64,000 bases of DNA from G963555815 sp965249615 [NCBI: bacterium]. Lineage in GTDB: Bacteria; UBA8248; JACPRG01. Position numbers and translations under genes: made by a program. The DNA is taken from positions 558,001 to 622,000 of the forward strand of contig CBDFMI010000006.1 in the NCBI GenBank assembly GCA_965249615.1, given 5' to 3'. Position 1 is the stretch's first letter; each line of letters opens with the position of its first letter. This document shows, one piece after another, positions 53,117-61,012 of the stretch. The notes beneath the pieces are model-generated. The model worked only from the letters and a program-made list of their open reading frames with translations, searched no databases and was not told the DNA's origin.

Positions 53117-54094
53117 CTAAGATGCCCGCTTTTTGAGTTTCGGGATCACTTCCCGGGCAAAGCGCCTGAGCTGGGGCAAAAACTCCTCCGTGGGGCAGGT
53201 GGGGCGCAGGACAATATGGCGCACCCCTGCCTCGTAATAGCGCCAAAGATTTTCCTCGCAGGCTTCAGGAGGTCCCAGGGCGCAGTATTTGTCCACAAGG
53301 GGGTCAAAGGGTTGGTGATAAGTTCGGGTTAGGTTGTCGACGGCGGCCTTTCTCGCCTTCTCTAGGGAGTCCGAGACAAAAAGAAAGTGCAAATGGGAGG
53401 TCGAAAATTTTTCAAGGTTTTTGCCATTCTTCCGGGCCAGCTCTCCAAGTGATTCTAGGCTTCGACGAAAGCGTTCCGGAGTGACGAGGTGGCTTATCCA
53501 GCCGTCCCCCCGCTCAACCGCCCGGCGAAGGGCCGCCTCCGTGCGGCCGCCGATCCAAACCGGGGGACCCCCCTGCTGGGCGGGCGGAGGTTTCAAAGAC
53601 ACGTCCTCGAAGGAGAAGAAGCGCCCCCGGTGGGTCACATGCTCCTCGCGCCAGAGCTGTCGGATGACGTCCAGGGCTTCGTTTGTGCGAGGGCCCCGTT
53701 CTCGCGTGGAGACCCCGCAAGCCTCAAACTCCTTTGGGAACTCGCCCCCCACCCCGACTCCCAGGATGACTCGTCCCTCTGAGAGGAGATCCAGGATGGA
53801 GAGAGATTTCGCGGCGAGCGTGGGATGCCGAAGGGCGAGCAGAAAGACCCCGGTCCCGAGAAGGATTCGCCGGGTCCTGGCCGCAAAGGCGGCGAGGAGG
53901 ATGAGGCTGTCCTGAATGGGGTCTGGCGTGACGATGTGGTCACTGACCCAGACGGCGTCATAACCGAGGTCCTCGATCTCCTCGACGGCGGAATAGAACC
54001 AAGCGGGCTCTGGGACCCCATAAACAAAGGGCCCTCCCAGGCTGACGCCGAAGGTGAGACAAGAGCCCTGGCCAAGGGTGCGCGTCGCGCTCAA
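53117..54094 (-). CDS. LLM-class (luciferase-like, possibly F420-dependent) oxidoreductase
   Basis: 325 residues from TTG 54094 overlapping the preceding stop (TTGA). TIM-barrel luciferase family: FGVSLGGPFVYGVPEPAWFYSAVEEIEDLGYDAVWVSDHIV, RRILLGTGVFLLALRHPTLAAKSLSILDLLSEGRVILGVGVGGEFPKEFEACGV, PPVWIGGRTEAALRRAVERGDGW. This subgroup is often F420-dependent, but FMN use cannot be excluded, and no F420-biosynthesis gene is present in the window. Substrate unknown. Translationally coupled to the PLP deaminase gene. Confidence 0.85.
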   Translation of the reverse strand: MSATRTLGQGSCLTFGVSLGGPFVYGVPEPAWFYSAVEEIEDLGYDAVWVSDHIVTPDPIQDSLILLAAFAARTRRILLGTGVFLLALRHPTLAAKSLSILDLLSEGRVILGVGVGGEFPKEFEACGVSTRERGPRTNEALDVIRQLWREEHVTHRGRFFSFEDVSLKPPPAQQGGPPVWIGGRTEAALRRAVERGDGWISHLVTPERFRRSLESLGELARKNGKNLEKFSTSHLHFLFVSDSLEKARKAAVDNLTRTYHQPFDPLVDKYCALGPPEACEENLWRYYEAGVRHIVLRPTCPTEEFLPQLRRFAREVIPKLKKRAS

Positions 54095-55122
54095 GATTTT
54101 TGAGCCACCTCCCCAAGGAGGGCCGTCTCGAGAAGTCTCCGCTGGGGGAAAAGGCCGAAGATCCCCCCTGTGTGGAGGAAGAGGATTCGACGGCCAAGAC
54201 GTTCGGCCCTCTCCCCCTTTCCCGAGACCTCTTCCATCAGCCCTCGAAAGGCTTTTGCCGTGTAGACGGGGTCCAAAATAATTCCTTCCTGCTGGGCCAC
54301 CTCAGCGATGAGGGACATCTCCTGGGGGGTGCTCTTCGCATAGCCAAGCCCCTCGTATCCCTCCAGGATGTGGATCGCTCCCACAGGCACCTCCACCGGA
54401 AACCCCAGGGTCTCTCTCGCCTCCCGGATGATGGCGTCCACCTGACTCACGAAGTAGGGGACGTCCCCCTCGACGTCGACGCCAAAGACCTCGGCCGAGA
54501 GCCCATAGAGATATTTGCCCATGAGAAGCCCCGCCAGCGTCCCCCCGGACCCGACGGGGCAGAGGATGGAATCGAAAGAAAGGTTCTGCTGGGACATCTG
54601 CTCTAGAAGTTCCTCGACCATGGCAATGTAACCAGAGGCCCCGAGGGCGTTGCTCCCTCCTTCCGGGATGAGGTAGGGCTTTTTGCCCTCTGCCCTTAAT
54701 CGGGAGGCGATCTCCTCGAAGATTTCTGCCCGCCGCTCGTACTCCTCGGCCGTCACGTAGACCACCTCTGCCCCCAGGAGCCGGTCGAGCAAAAAATTTC
54801 CCTCCAACGGTTCCTGGGGCGAGCCTCTCAGGATGAGGACACTTGAAAGTCCGAGTCGTCTGCCCAGAAGGGCGGTGGCGCGGCAGTGGTTAGACTGAAG
54901 CCCCCCGCAGGTGACGAGGGTATCGGCCCCTGCCTCCAAGGCCGCCTTGAGGAGGAATTCGAGCTTTCGGATCTTGTTTCCGCTTCCGGCGGCCTCGGTC
55001 AGGTCATCCCGCTTGATATAAATCTCCCGGCCCACTCGTTCACTCACCCTCGCCAGGCGCTCGATGCGGGTCGGAAGAAGGGCAAGATTCAGCTTAGGCG
55101 GAAGAGATATCTTCACGCTCAT
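54091..55122 (-). CDS. PLP-dependent ACC deaminase/D-cysteine desulfhydrase family protein
   Basis: 343 residues from ATG 55122; the frame is open to 55227 but without family sequence. Fold-type II PLP enzyme: IYIKRDDLTEAAGSGNKIRKLEFLLKAALEAG (PLP Lys in GNKIRKLE, about residue 46), VTCGGLQSNHCRATALLGRRLG, IPEGGSNALGASGYIAMVEE, ILCPVGSGGTLAGLLMG and ILFLHTGGIFGLF. Homologues degrade D-cysteine or 1-aminocyclopropane-1-carboxylate; residues that separate the two activities were not judged. First of the pair with the LLM gene. Confidence 0.88.
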   Translation of the reverse strand: MSVKISLPPKLNLALLPTRIERLARVSERVGREIYIKRDDLTEAAGSGNKIRKLEFLLKAALEAGADTLVTCGGLQSNHCRATALLGRRLGLSSVLILRGSPQEPLEGNFLLDRLLGAEVVYVTAEEYERRAEIFEEIASRLRAEGKKPYLIPEGGSNALGASGYIAMVEELLEQMSQQNLSFDSILCPVGSGGTLAGLLMGKYLYGLSAEVFGVDVEGDVPYFVSQVDAIIREARETLGFPVEVPVGAIHILEGYEGLGYAKSTPQEMSLIAEVAQQEGIILDPVYTAKAFRGLMEEVSGKGERAERLGRRILFLHTGGIFGLFPQRRLLETALLGEVAQKS

Positions 55123-55187
55123 GAAAGAATCCAGAGGGCGAGACGGGAGGCCTGGTAGAAGGAAACGGATTCCTCCTCGGAGCACTC

Positions 55188-55219
55188 CTCCCCTGAGGGG
55201 AAAACCCTGAGGGGAAAAT
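55188..55219. repeat. two copies of a ccctgaggggaaaa repeat
   Basis: The sequence ccctgaggggaaaa occurs twice in direct tandem in the dcyD-type gene's upstream region. It is short and without clear function. Apart from this and the SOD promoter, the 55123-55475 gap holds nothing I can name. Confidence 0.6.
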
Positions 55220-55341
55220 CCTAGCAAAATGCCCCTGGGCCCGCAAGGAGGGACCCTTCAGGAGGGGCCGTTGGGGGAGATCGAAAGGGACCCTGGGGTG
55301 TGTGTCCACCATGGCTCGTGGCCCTGTTCTAGCAAATCGCC

Positions 55342-55372
55342 TTGAGACCGAATAAGACAAATAAAGTATAAT
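55342..55372 (+). promoter_or_regulatory. sigma-70-type promoter for Cu/Zn SOD
   Basis: TTGAGA (55342-55347) and TATAAT (55367-55372) with a 19-base spacer, longer than the optimum. Predicts a leader of about 97 bases before the SOD ATG at 55476. Confidence 0.5.
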
Positions 55373-55475
55373 GGACACCGCAATCTTGCTCAGAAGTCAG
55401 CCGCGAGGAGGCGAGCCGAGGACTTCAACTGAGTCCCCGAGGGTGGGGGCTTCCATTGAAGAGGAGGGGACACAC

Positions 55476-56090
55476 ATGAAGCACACAACGCTTATCGCCG
55501 GGGGGTTGCTCGTGTTTGGCGTGGTCGTCTACGGTCAGGCGGGCGCCGACACAGCGAAGGCCGAGCTGCGCAATTCAGGGACGGAGACGCAGATCACCAT
55601 GGGTACAACCCCAAAGGCCATCGAGGGTAGGGTAGAGTTGCGCAACGCAGAGGGAGAGACAGTGGGAACGGCGACCATCACGACGGCGACTCCACAGGGC
55701 GTCAAGATCGCCCTCCAAATTTCTAACCTCCCGCCGGGGACCCACGCCCTCCACATCCACTCGATCGGTCAGTGCGAGCCACCGGACTTCAAATCGGCCG
55801 GCGGTCACTTCAACCCCCATGAGAAGCACCACGGGCTGAAGGGCGAGGGGGGTGCCCATGCCGGGGATCTGCCGAACATCATAGTTGGGGACGACGGCAC
55901 CGCCGTTGTGGAGGCGGAAGCCTCGTTTGTCACCCTCGGCTCAGGGAAGCATTCGCTCTTCGATCCCTTTCATCCCGGCGGCACGGCCTTGGTCATTCAC
56001 GCCGGTCCTGATGACGAAAAGAGCAACCCCAGCGGAAATGCCGGGGCCCGCATCGCCTGTGGGGTGATCCAGCTCCTCGTCCTGAAGTAG
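55476..56090 (+). CDS. sodC: Cu/Zn superoxide dismutase, exported
   Basis: 204 residues from ATG 55476, which has an excellent site (gaggagggg); the frame is open from 55371. Signal peptide ([19 protein letters not shown]). The SOD beta-barrel has the metal ligands: [31 protein letters not shown] (Cu and Zn His residues), AHAGDLPNI (His and Asp) and [10 protein letters not shown] (final Cu His). The disulfide Cys pair is in GQCEPP and RIACGVIQ. It removes superoxide in the periplasm. Alone between the PLP deaminase and lon-like genes. Confidence 0.93.
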   Translation: MKHTTLIAGGLLVFGVVVYGQAGADTAKAELRNSGTETQITMGTTPKAIEGRVELRNAEGETVGTATITTATPQGVKIALQISNLPPGTHALHIHSIGQCEPPDFKSAGGHFNPHEKHHGLKGEGGAHAGDLPNIIVGDDGTAVVEAEASFVTLGSGKHSLFDPFHPGGTALVIHAGPDDEKSNPSGNAGARIACGVIQLLVLK

Positions 56091-56182
56091 AGGGCAGGGG
56101 GCGTATGACGCCTGGGCGTGAGTCCTAAAAACGCAAGCTGTATGTTCTGCGTTACGCAAGGCTGGAAATAAGGGGCTATCTT

Positions 56183-56225
56183 TCGCAAAAAATTTGTTTT
56201 CTTTGCGATATTTTTTGCGCGCAAA
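56183..56225. promoter_or_regulatory. clustered TTTGCG inverted repeats upstream of lon-like gene
   Basis: TCGCAAA (56183-56189) and TTTGCGA (56202-56208) are exact inverted partners, followed by the perfect 12-base palindrome TTTGCGCGCAAA at 56214-56225. Four half-sites with the same core occur within 43 bases, in AT-rich non-coding DNA about 75 bases before the lon promoter. This looks like a regulator binding array. The rest of the 56091-56483 gap contains no gene. Confidence 0.5.
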
Positions 56226-56296
56226 GTCGTCGATCCCCCTGATTTTCATGAAGTTTGTTCGAGGAAACCCAGATTTAGGGACTTTCCGAGTCATTC

Positions 56297-56325
56297 TTGA
56301 TTTTACCCACTGAAGGACATATAGA
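56297..56325 (+). promoter_or_regulatory. sigma-70-type promoter of lon-like gene
   Basis: TTGATT (56297-56302), 17-base spacer, TATAGA (56320-56325). The predicted leader is about 150 bases. Confidence 0.5.
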
Positions 56326-56483
56326 TTCTGGAAAGGGGAGAATATCCCTTCTCCCGAATCCAATGGTCTTAGGACAAGACAGAGTTCTTCGGATTCCCTC
56401 CCTCATCTTGAATTCCATCGCGGGTCACCGATGGGTTCGGTGGAAGAACAGGACAAAGGGAAGCGGACAGGTGGAGAGAATCG

Positions 56484-59060
56484 GTGAATAAAGAGACAAC
56501 CAGCCCGCAGGCAAGAGAGCTTCCTCCTGAGGCCCTTCGTTGGCGTTGCGATCCCGCTGTTTTCTCCTTTGAGACCACCTCGGAGATCGCGCCCGTTCAA
56601 GGGATCTTGGGTCAGGACAGGGCGGCTCGTGCCCTTCAATTCGGCCTCACCATCAACCACCCGGGTTACAACATTTATGTGGCGGGTTTGGCAGGAACGG
56701 GGAAGACCTCCATCTGCCGTAATTTCTGTCTGGAGCAGGTGCGGAATCGCCCGGTCCCCGACGACTGGTGCTATGTCCACAACTTCTCCGACCCCGATCG
56801 CCCCGTTGCCCTGAGGCTCCCGGCGGGCCGGGGGAAAAAGTTTCGCGAGGACATGGCGGAACTCCTGCGGGACCTCCGGATCGAAATCCCCAAGGCCTTT
56901 GAAGGAGAGGAGTTCGAGAAGCGTCGTACCCAGATCATGGAGGAGAGACAGACCCGCCAGCAGACCCTCTATCAGGAGCTGGAGAAAGACGCCAAGGCGG
57001 AGGGCTTTGCCATCCAGGGTTCCCAGCAGGGCCTCCTCCTCGTCCCCATGCTCAATGACCTGGTCCTCAGTGAGGAGCAGTACAACGCCCTCGACCCCGA
57101 GGTCCGAGAAGCCATCGAGAAGAAACGGATGGCCTTCAACAGCCGGCTGGCCGAGTTCGTGAAGCAAATGAAGCAGTTGGAGAAGGAGATGCGGGAAAAG
57201 GTTCGGGGACTCCAGCGGGAAGTCGGGCTCACGGCCGTGGGCACCCGGATGGATGAGATCCGAGAGGCCTACCAGGAGGTTCCCGAGATTCTGAACTACC
57301 TCAAGGACGTCCAAGAGAGCATGCTCTCTCACCTTGACGATTTTCGCCGGGAGGCGCCCGAGGGGGCACCCACCCAGGCGCCAGAAGGAGATTCAGACTC
57401 CGGACCGGACACCCCCCAGTCCCCCTTCATGATCCCCCGGGGGCCGGTTGTGGATCCCTTTGTCCGCCACGAGGTGAACCTCTTTGTCGATAACTCGGGG
57501 CTGGACCACCCACCGGTCATCGTGGAGACGAACCCGACCTTTCAAAACCTCTTCGGCAACATTGAGAAGAGAGCCGTCTTCGGGACCTATGTCACCGATG
57601 TGACGATGATCAAGGCGGGCTCCGTCAGCCGGGCCAACGGGGGCTATCTCATCCTCAACGCGCTCGATGTCCTCATCAACCCGGGGGTGTGGAACGCCCT
57701 GAAGCGGACCCTCAAGACCGAGCAGGTGACCATCGAGGAGCTTGGGGAGACCATGGGCCTCTTGTCCCTGGGGGGGCCTAAGCCGACGCCCATCCCGACG
57801 CAGCTCAAAGTGGTCATGGTGGGAAACCCTGACATCTATCATCTTCTCTATCAGTATGAGGACGATTTTCGGAAGATCTTCAAAGTCAAGGCGGACTTCG
57901 ATACCCGCATGGAGCGCTCCCAGGCGCACCTCAACGGCTACGCCTCCTTCATCGCCGCCCAGTGCGAGGAGAGGGGGCTCTGTGGCTTCCACCGGGAGGC
58001 GGTCGCTCGGATCGTGGAATACGCCGCCAGGACGGTGGACGATCAGACGAAGCTCTCGACGCGCTTCAGCGAGATCCTGGATCTCCTCTGGGAGTCCCAC
58101 TATTGGGCAGGGCAGGCCAGCAGTTCTGTCGTCCGGGCAGAAGATGTCCAGCGGGCCATCGACGAGAAGCACATTCGATCCAATCTGACAGAGGAGCGCC
58201 TCCAAGAGTTCATCACCGACGGCATCATCCTGGTCGACATCGAAGGGGAAAAGGTCGGCCAGATCAACGGCCTGGCCGTCTATGACCTCGGTGACTATCG
58301 CTTCGGCAAGCCCTCGCGGATCACAGTCGAGACCTATATGGGAGAAGAGGGAGTCATCAACATCGAGCGGGAGTCGAAGCTGAGCGGCCGCATTCACGAT
58401 AAGGGGGTTCTCATCCTCAGCGGCTATCTGGGGGGCAAGTACGGCTTTGGGCGGCCCATGTCCGTGTCGGCAAGCCTCTGCTTCGAGCAGTCCTACGAGG
58501 GTGTCGATGGGGACAGCGCCTCCTCCACGGAACTCTACGCCCTCCTTTCCAGCCTCTCGGGCCTGCCCATGCGGCAGGGGATCGCGGTGACCGGCTCCAT
58601 CAATCAGAAGGGGGAGATCCAGCCCATTGGCGGCGTCAACGAGAAGGTCGAGGGCTTCTTCGATGTCTGCAAGGCCAAGGGTCTGACAGGGGATCAGGGG
58701 GTGCTCATCCCCCAGCAGAATATCCCTCACCTCATGCTCCGACACGATGTCGTCGAGGCCGCGGCGGCTGGACAGTTCCACGTCTATCCGGTCTCGACGG
58801 TGGACGAGGGGATCGAGATCCTCACGGGCACTCCGGCCGGAAAGATGGAGCCCGACGGGAATTTTAGTGAGGGGTCTGTCCACGATCGCGTGAACCGCCG
58901 CTTCCAGGAGCTCGCCGAGGGCCTTCGGGAATTTGGACGGGCAGGGGCGCCGCCGCCGAACGCCCAGGAGGAAGAGGCGGCCGCCCGTTCGGAAGACCTC
59001 CCCGAAGATGAACCGGATCTCCCCGCCATCATCCCCGATGAGGAAGATGAGGGATTTTAA
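56484..59060 (+). CDS. Lon-related ATP-dependent protease (LonB/YcbZ-like)
   Basis: 858 residues from GTG 56484 (ggagag upstream). N-terminal AAA+ (AAA_32) part with Walker A YVAGLAGTGKTSICRNF (about 70-86), a long helical/coiled-coil insert (about 135-290), and the second ATPase motif region INPGVWNALKRTLKTEQVTIEEL. The C-terminal S16 protease domain (about 580-780) has Ser in YEGVDGDSASSTELYALLSSLSGLPMRQ and Lys in QPIGGVNEKVEGFFDV, the Ser-Lys dyad. The acidic tail (EDLPEDEPDLPAIIPDEEDEGF) is not conserved. It degrades unfolded or regulatory proteins in the cytoplasm. The protein is close to the YcbZ/Lon-related class rather than classical Lon: there is no LON N-domain. Confidence 0.9.
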   Translation: MNKETTSPQARELPPEALRWRCDPAVFSFETTSEIAPVQGILGQDRAARALQFGLTINHPGYNIYVAGLAGTGKTSICRNFCLEQVRNRPVPDDWCYVHNFSDPDRPVALRLPAGRGKKFREDMAELLRDLRIEIPKAFEGEEFEKRRTQIMEERQTRQQTLYQELEKDAKAEGFAIQGSQQGLLLVPMLNDLVLSEEQYNALDPEVREAIEKKRMAFNSRLAEFVKQMKQLEKEMREKVRGLQREVGLTAVGTRMDEIREAYQEVPEILNYLKDVQESMLSHLDDFRREAPEGAPTQAPEGDSDSGPDTPQSPFMIPRGPVVDPFVRHEVNLFVDNSGLDHPPVIVETNPTFQNLFGNIEKRAVFGTYVTDVTMIKAGSVSRANGGYLILNALDVLINPGVWNALKRTLKTEQVTIEELGETMGLLSLGGPKPTPIPTQLKVVMVGNPDIYHLLYQYEDDFRKIFKVKADFDTRMERSQAHLNGYASFIAAQCEERGLCGFHREAVARIVEYAARTVDDQTKLSTRFSEILDLLWESHYWAGQASSSVVRAEDVQRAIDEKHIRSNLTEERLQEFITDGIILVDIEGEKVGQINGLAVYDLGDYRFGKPSRITVETYMGEEGVINIERESKLSGRIHDKGVLILSGYLGGKYGFGRPMSVSASLCFEQSYEGVDGDSASSTELYALLSSLSGLPMRQGIAVTGSINQKGEIQPIGGVNEKVEGFFDVCKAKGLTGDQGVLIPQQNIPHLMLRHDVVEAAAAGQFHVYPVSTVDEGIEILTGTPAGKMEPDGNFSEGSVHDRVNRRFQELAEGLREFGRAGAPPPNAQEEEAAARSEDLPEDEPDLPAIIPDEEDEGF

Positions 59061-59223
59061 GGAGGGGCAAAGAGGCGGCCTTCACAATTTCGCCTGCCAG
59101 TATCATTCGCTCACCAAACGCCCGCCACGCTTGAGAGGCATCCGTAGAGAGGGCGGCCGTGTTCGTCTCGCAGACTGCCCATCTGAGGCCGAGAACCGTT
59201 TAAGCCGGGAGATATAAAGGCAC

Positions 59224-60024
59224 ATGGGAAAAGAAAAGATTGTGCTTTCATGGAGCGGCGGCAAGGACAGCGCGTTAGCGCTCTATGAGTTGCTCAGGAG
59301 TGACCGTTACGAAGTTGTGTCACTCCTCGCAACGGTCGCCAAGCAGTATGAGCGCATCAGTCACCACGGCGTGCGTACGGAGCTGTTGGAACAGCAAGCC
59401 GCGGCCCTGGGTGTACGACTACACAAGTTGTATCTGCCCTCGTACGTTTGCACCAACACAGACTACGAGGCAGCGATGAAGAAGGTGATGCTCGATTACA
59501 AGGACGCCGGCGTCCTGACGGTCGCGTTCGGAGACATCTTCCTTCAGGATCTGCGCGAATATCGCGAGCGAAACCTGGCAAAGGTCGACATGAAAGCGAT
59601 CTTCCCGATCTGGCGCCGTGACACGACGGAATTGGTGCATGCGTTCATTGATCTGGGTTTTAAGGCACGCCTCTGCTGCGTAGACGGCAAGAAGCTTGGA
59701 GAGGGATTTGCCGGCCGTGCGATTGACGCCGATCTGATCCGCGACCTTCCCGAAGGTGTCGATCCGTGCGGTGAAAATGGCGAGTTTCACTCATACGTCT
59801 ACGACGGACCGATCTTTAATCGGCCCGTCGGCGTCACCGTTGGCGAGGTGGTCTCGCGCGACACCAGGTACTTCGCCGACCTGCTGCCCGTGGATCTCTC
59901 GCCCGCGGATCCATCGCAGATAGTGTCCAGCTACGAATTCAGAGATATACAGGAATCAGGTGACACAAACGTGGTGGGAAAAACACCGGCGGGATCCCCC
60001 CGGCTGGACGCTACTGCCCCCTGA
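59224..60024 (+). CDS. diphthine-ammonia-ligase-like ATP-pyrophosphatase
   Basis: 266 residues with the PP-loop N-type ATP pyrophosphatase motif VLSWSGGKDSALALYELL (residues 7-24), GVRTELLEQQAAALGVRLHKLYLP, ALGD-like VAFGDIFLQDLREYRERNL and the late VDPCGENGEFHSYVYDGPIF, the hallmark of the Dph6/diphthine-ammonia ligase family. Bacteria have no diphthamide, so the bacterial substrate is unknown. Codon use is different from the flanks (more cgc, gaa, tac). Its 3' end overlaps the convergent tonB gene by 14 bases. Start ATG 59224. Confidence 0.88.
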   Translation: MGKEKIVLSWSGGKDSALALYELLRSDRYEVVSLLATVAKQYERISHHGVRTELLEQQAAALGVRLHKLYLPSYVCTNTDYEAAMKKVMLDYKDAGVLTVAFGDIFLQDLREYRERNLAKVDMKAIFPIWRRDTTELVHAFIDLGFKARLCCVDGKKLGEGFAGRAIDADLIRDLPEGVDPCGENGEFHSYVYDGPIFNRPVGVTVGEVVSRDTRYFADLLPVDLSPADPSQIVSSYEFRDIQESGDTNVVGKTPAGSPRLDATAP

Positions 60025-61012
60025 GCTCGAAGCGGATCGGAAGGACTGCCCACATTCCCGAAGGGGGAGGGTCCCCTTCGAACCCAAATCTCCAGCGGTG
60101 GACCGCCTCGGTGGCCGATTGATCCAAAGCCGAATGGCCCGAGGATTGAAGGAGGAGAATTTTTGCCACCCGCCCGTCGGGTTTGATCTGGATCCGAAGA
60201 AGGGTGGTCCCCTCAAGCCCCTGGCGCCGAGCGATGAGCGGATAACGGGGAAGAACCCGATGGTCGGCAAAAACCTTAACAGGAGTGCCCCGCGCCTTCC
60301 CCTCTAGGGCCACCCCATCTCTGAGTGGATTGGATTCTTCCTCAGGTGCCCGTGCCGTTTCAGCGTCGGGCTGAAGTTCCGGCGGATGGTCCCCCGCTTC
60401 CTCTTCTGGAATCTCAGCCGGAATATTCTCAGTGTCTTCCACATCGGTAGGGTGGGGAGGTGGCAAAGAGACGGCAACTGTTTCTTGCTTCCGAATCTGC
60501 TGGGTGAGGGGGCGGGGCGCCTCTGTCGGGAATGGGGGCTGGATGTCTTCGGCGTCTTCCTTCATTGCCGATAAAACGAGGGACGGAAATGTCTCCTCAG
60601 GGAAGGTCGAGTCTTCCAACGTCCTTTCGAACTGTAGCGTGGGTCTTGAAGCCGGGCCGTCGGTCTCTTGCGGTTCCTCTTGAGGGGCGGCGAGGGAAGA
60701 CCGATGGAGAACAGCCTGTTCGTTTTGATCGGCACCCTCTGAGGTTTTCAGGGGATCCGCTTCCTCGCTTTCCTGGAGGTTTGGCGTAGGTTCTGCGGGA
60801 TAGTGTGAGACTCGGATGGGGCCTCGTCCCAGGGCCTTTTCGTCAGGATCTCCCTGATGGAGTAGAAGTGACATGACCCCGGCGGCCCCTGCGATGTGGA
60901 TGAAAATCGAGAGGGCGAGTGCCCGTCGCAAGAAACGTCTCGGCGGGCCCACCATCTTCCCGTGGCTCGGCCCCTTCTTGGCGGGGGCGGAGGGCTGGGG
61001 CGTGTTTCTCAC
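60011..61012 (-). CDS. TonB-family energy-transducing protein
   Basis: 333 residues from GTG 61012 overlapping the receptor stop (GTGA). Basic N-terminus and one transmembrane helix (ALALSIFIHIAGAAGVMSLLL, about 31-52), a long acidic/Pro-rich periplasmic spacer (about 60-240, rich in EE, PP) and the C-terminal TonB domain VLPRYPLIARRQGLEGTTLLRIQIKPDGRVAKILLLQSSGHSALDQSATEAVHRWRF. It couples the proton motive force to an outer-membrane receptor. The direct linkage to the receptor gene marks it as the dedicated TonB; no exbB/exbD is seen nearby. Confidence 0.9.
   Translation of the reverse strand: MRNTPQPSAPAKKGPSHGKMVGPPRRFLRRALALSIFIHIAGAAGVMSLLLHQGDPDEKALGRGPIRVSHYPAEPTPNLQESEEADPLKTSEGADQNEQAVLHRSSLAAPQEEPQETDGPASRPTLQFERTLEDSTFPEETFPSLVLSAMKEDAEDIQPPFPTEAPRPLTQQIRKQETVAVSLPPPHPTDVEDTENIPAEIPEEEAGDHPPELQPDAETARAPEEESNPLRDGVALEGKARGTPVKVFADHRVLPRYPLIARRQGLEGTTLLRIQIKPDGRVAKILLLQSSGHSALDQSATEAVHRWRFGFEGDPPPSGMWAVLPIRFELRGQ

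Noticed and set aside
57393-58883. 496-codon open frame antisense to the lon-like gene
   Set aside because: Mirror of a high-G+C coding frame; composition has no domain signature and the sense gene has clear Lon motifs.
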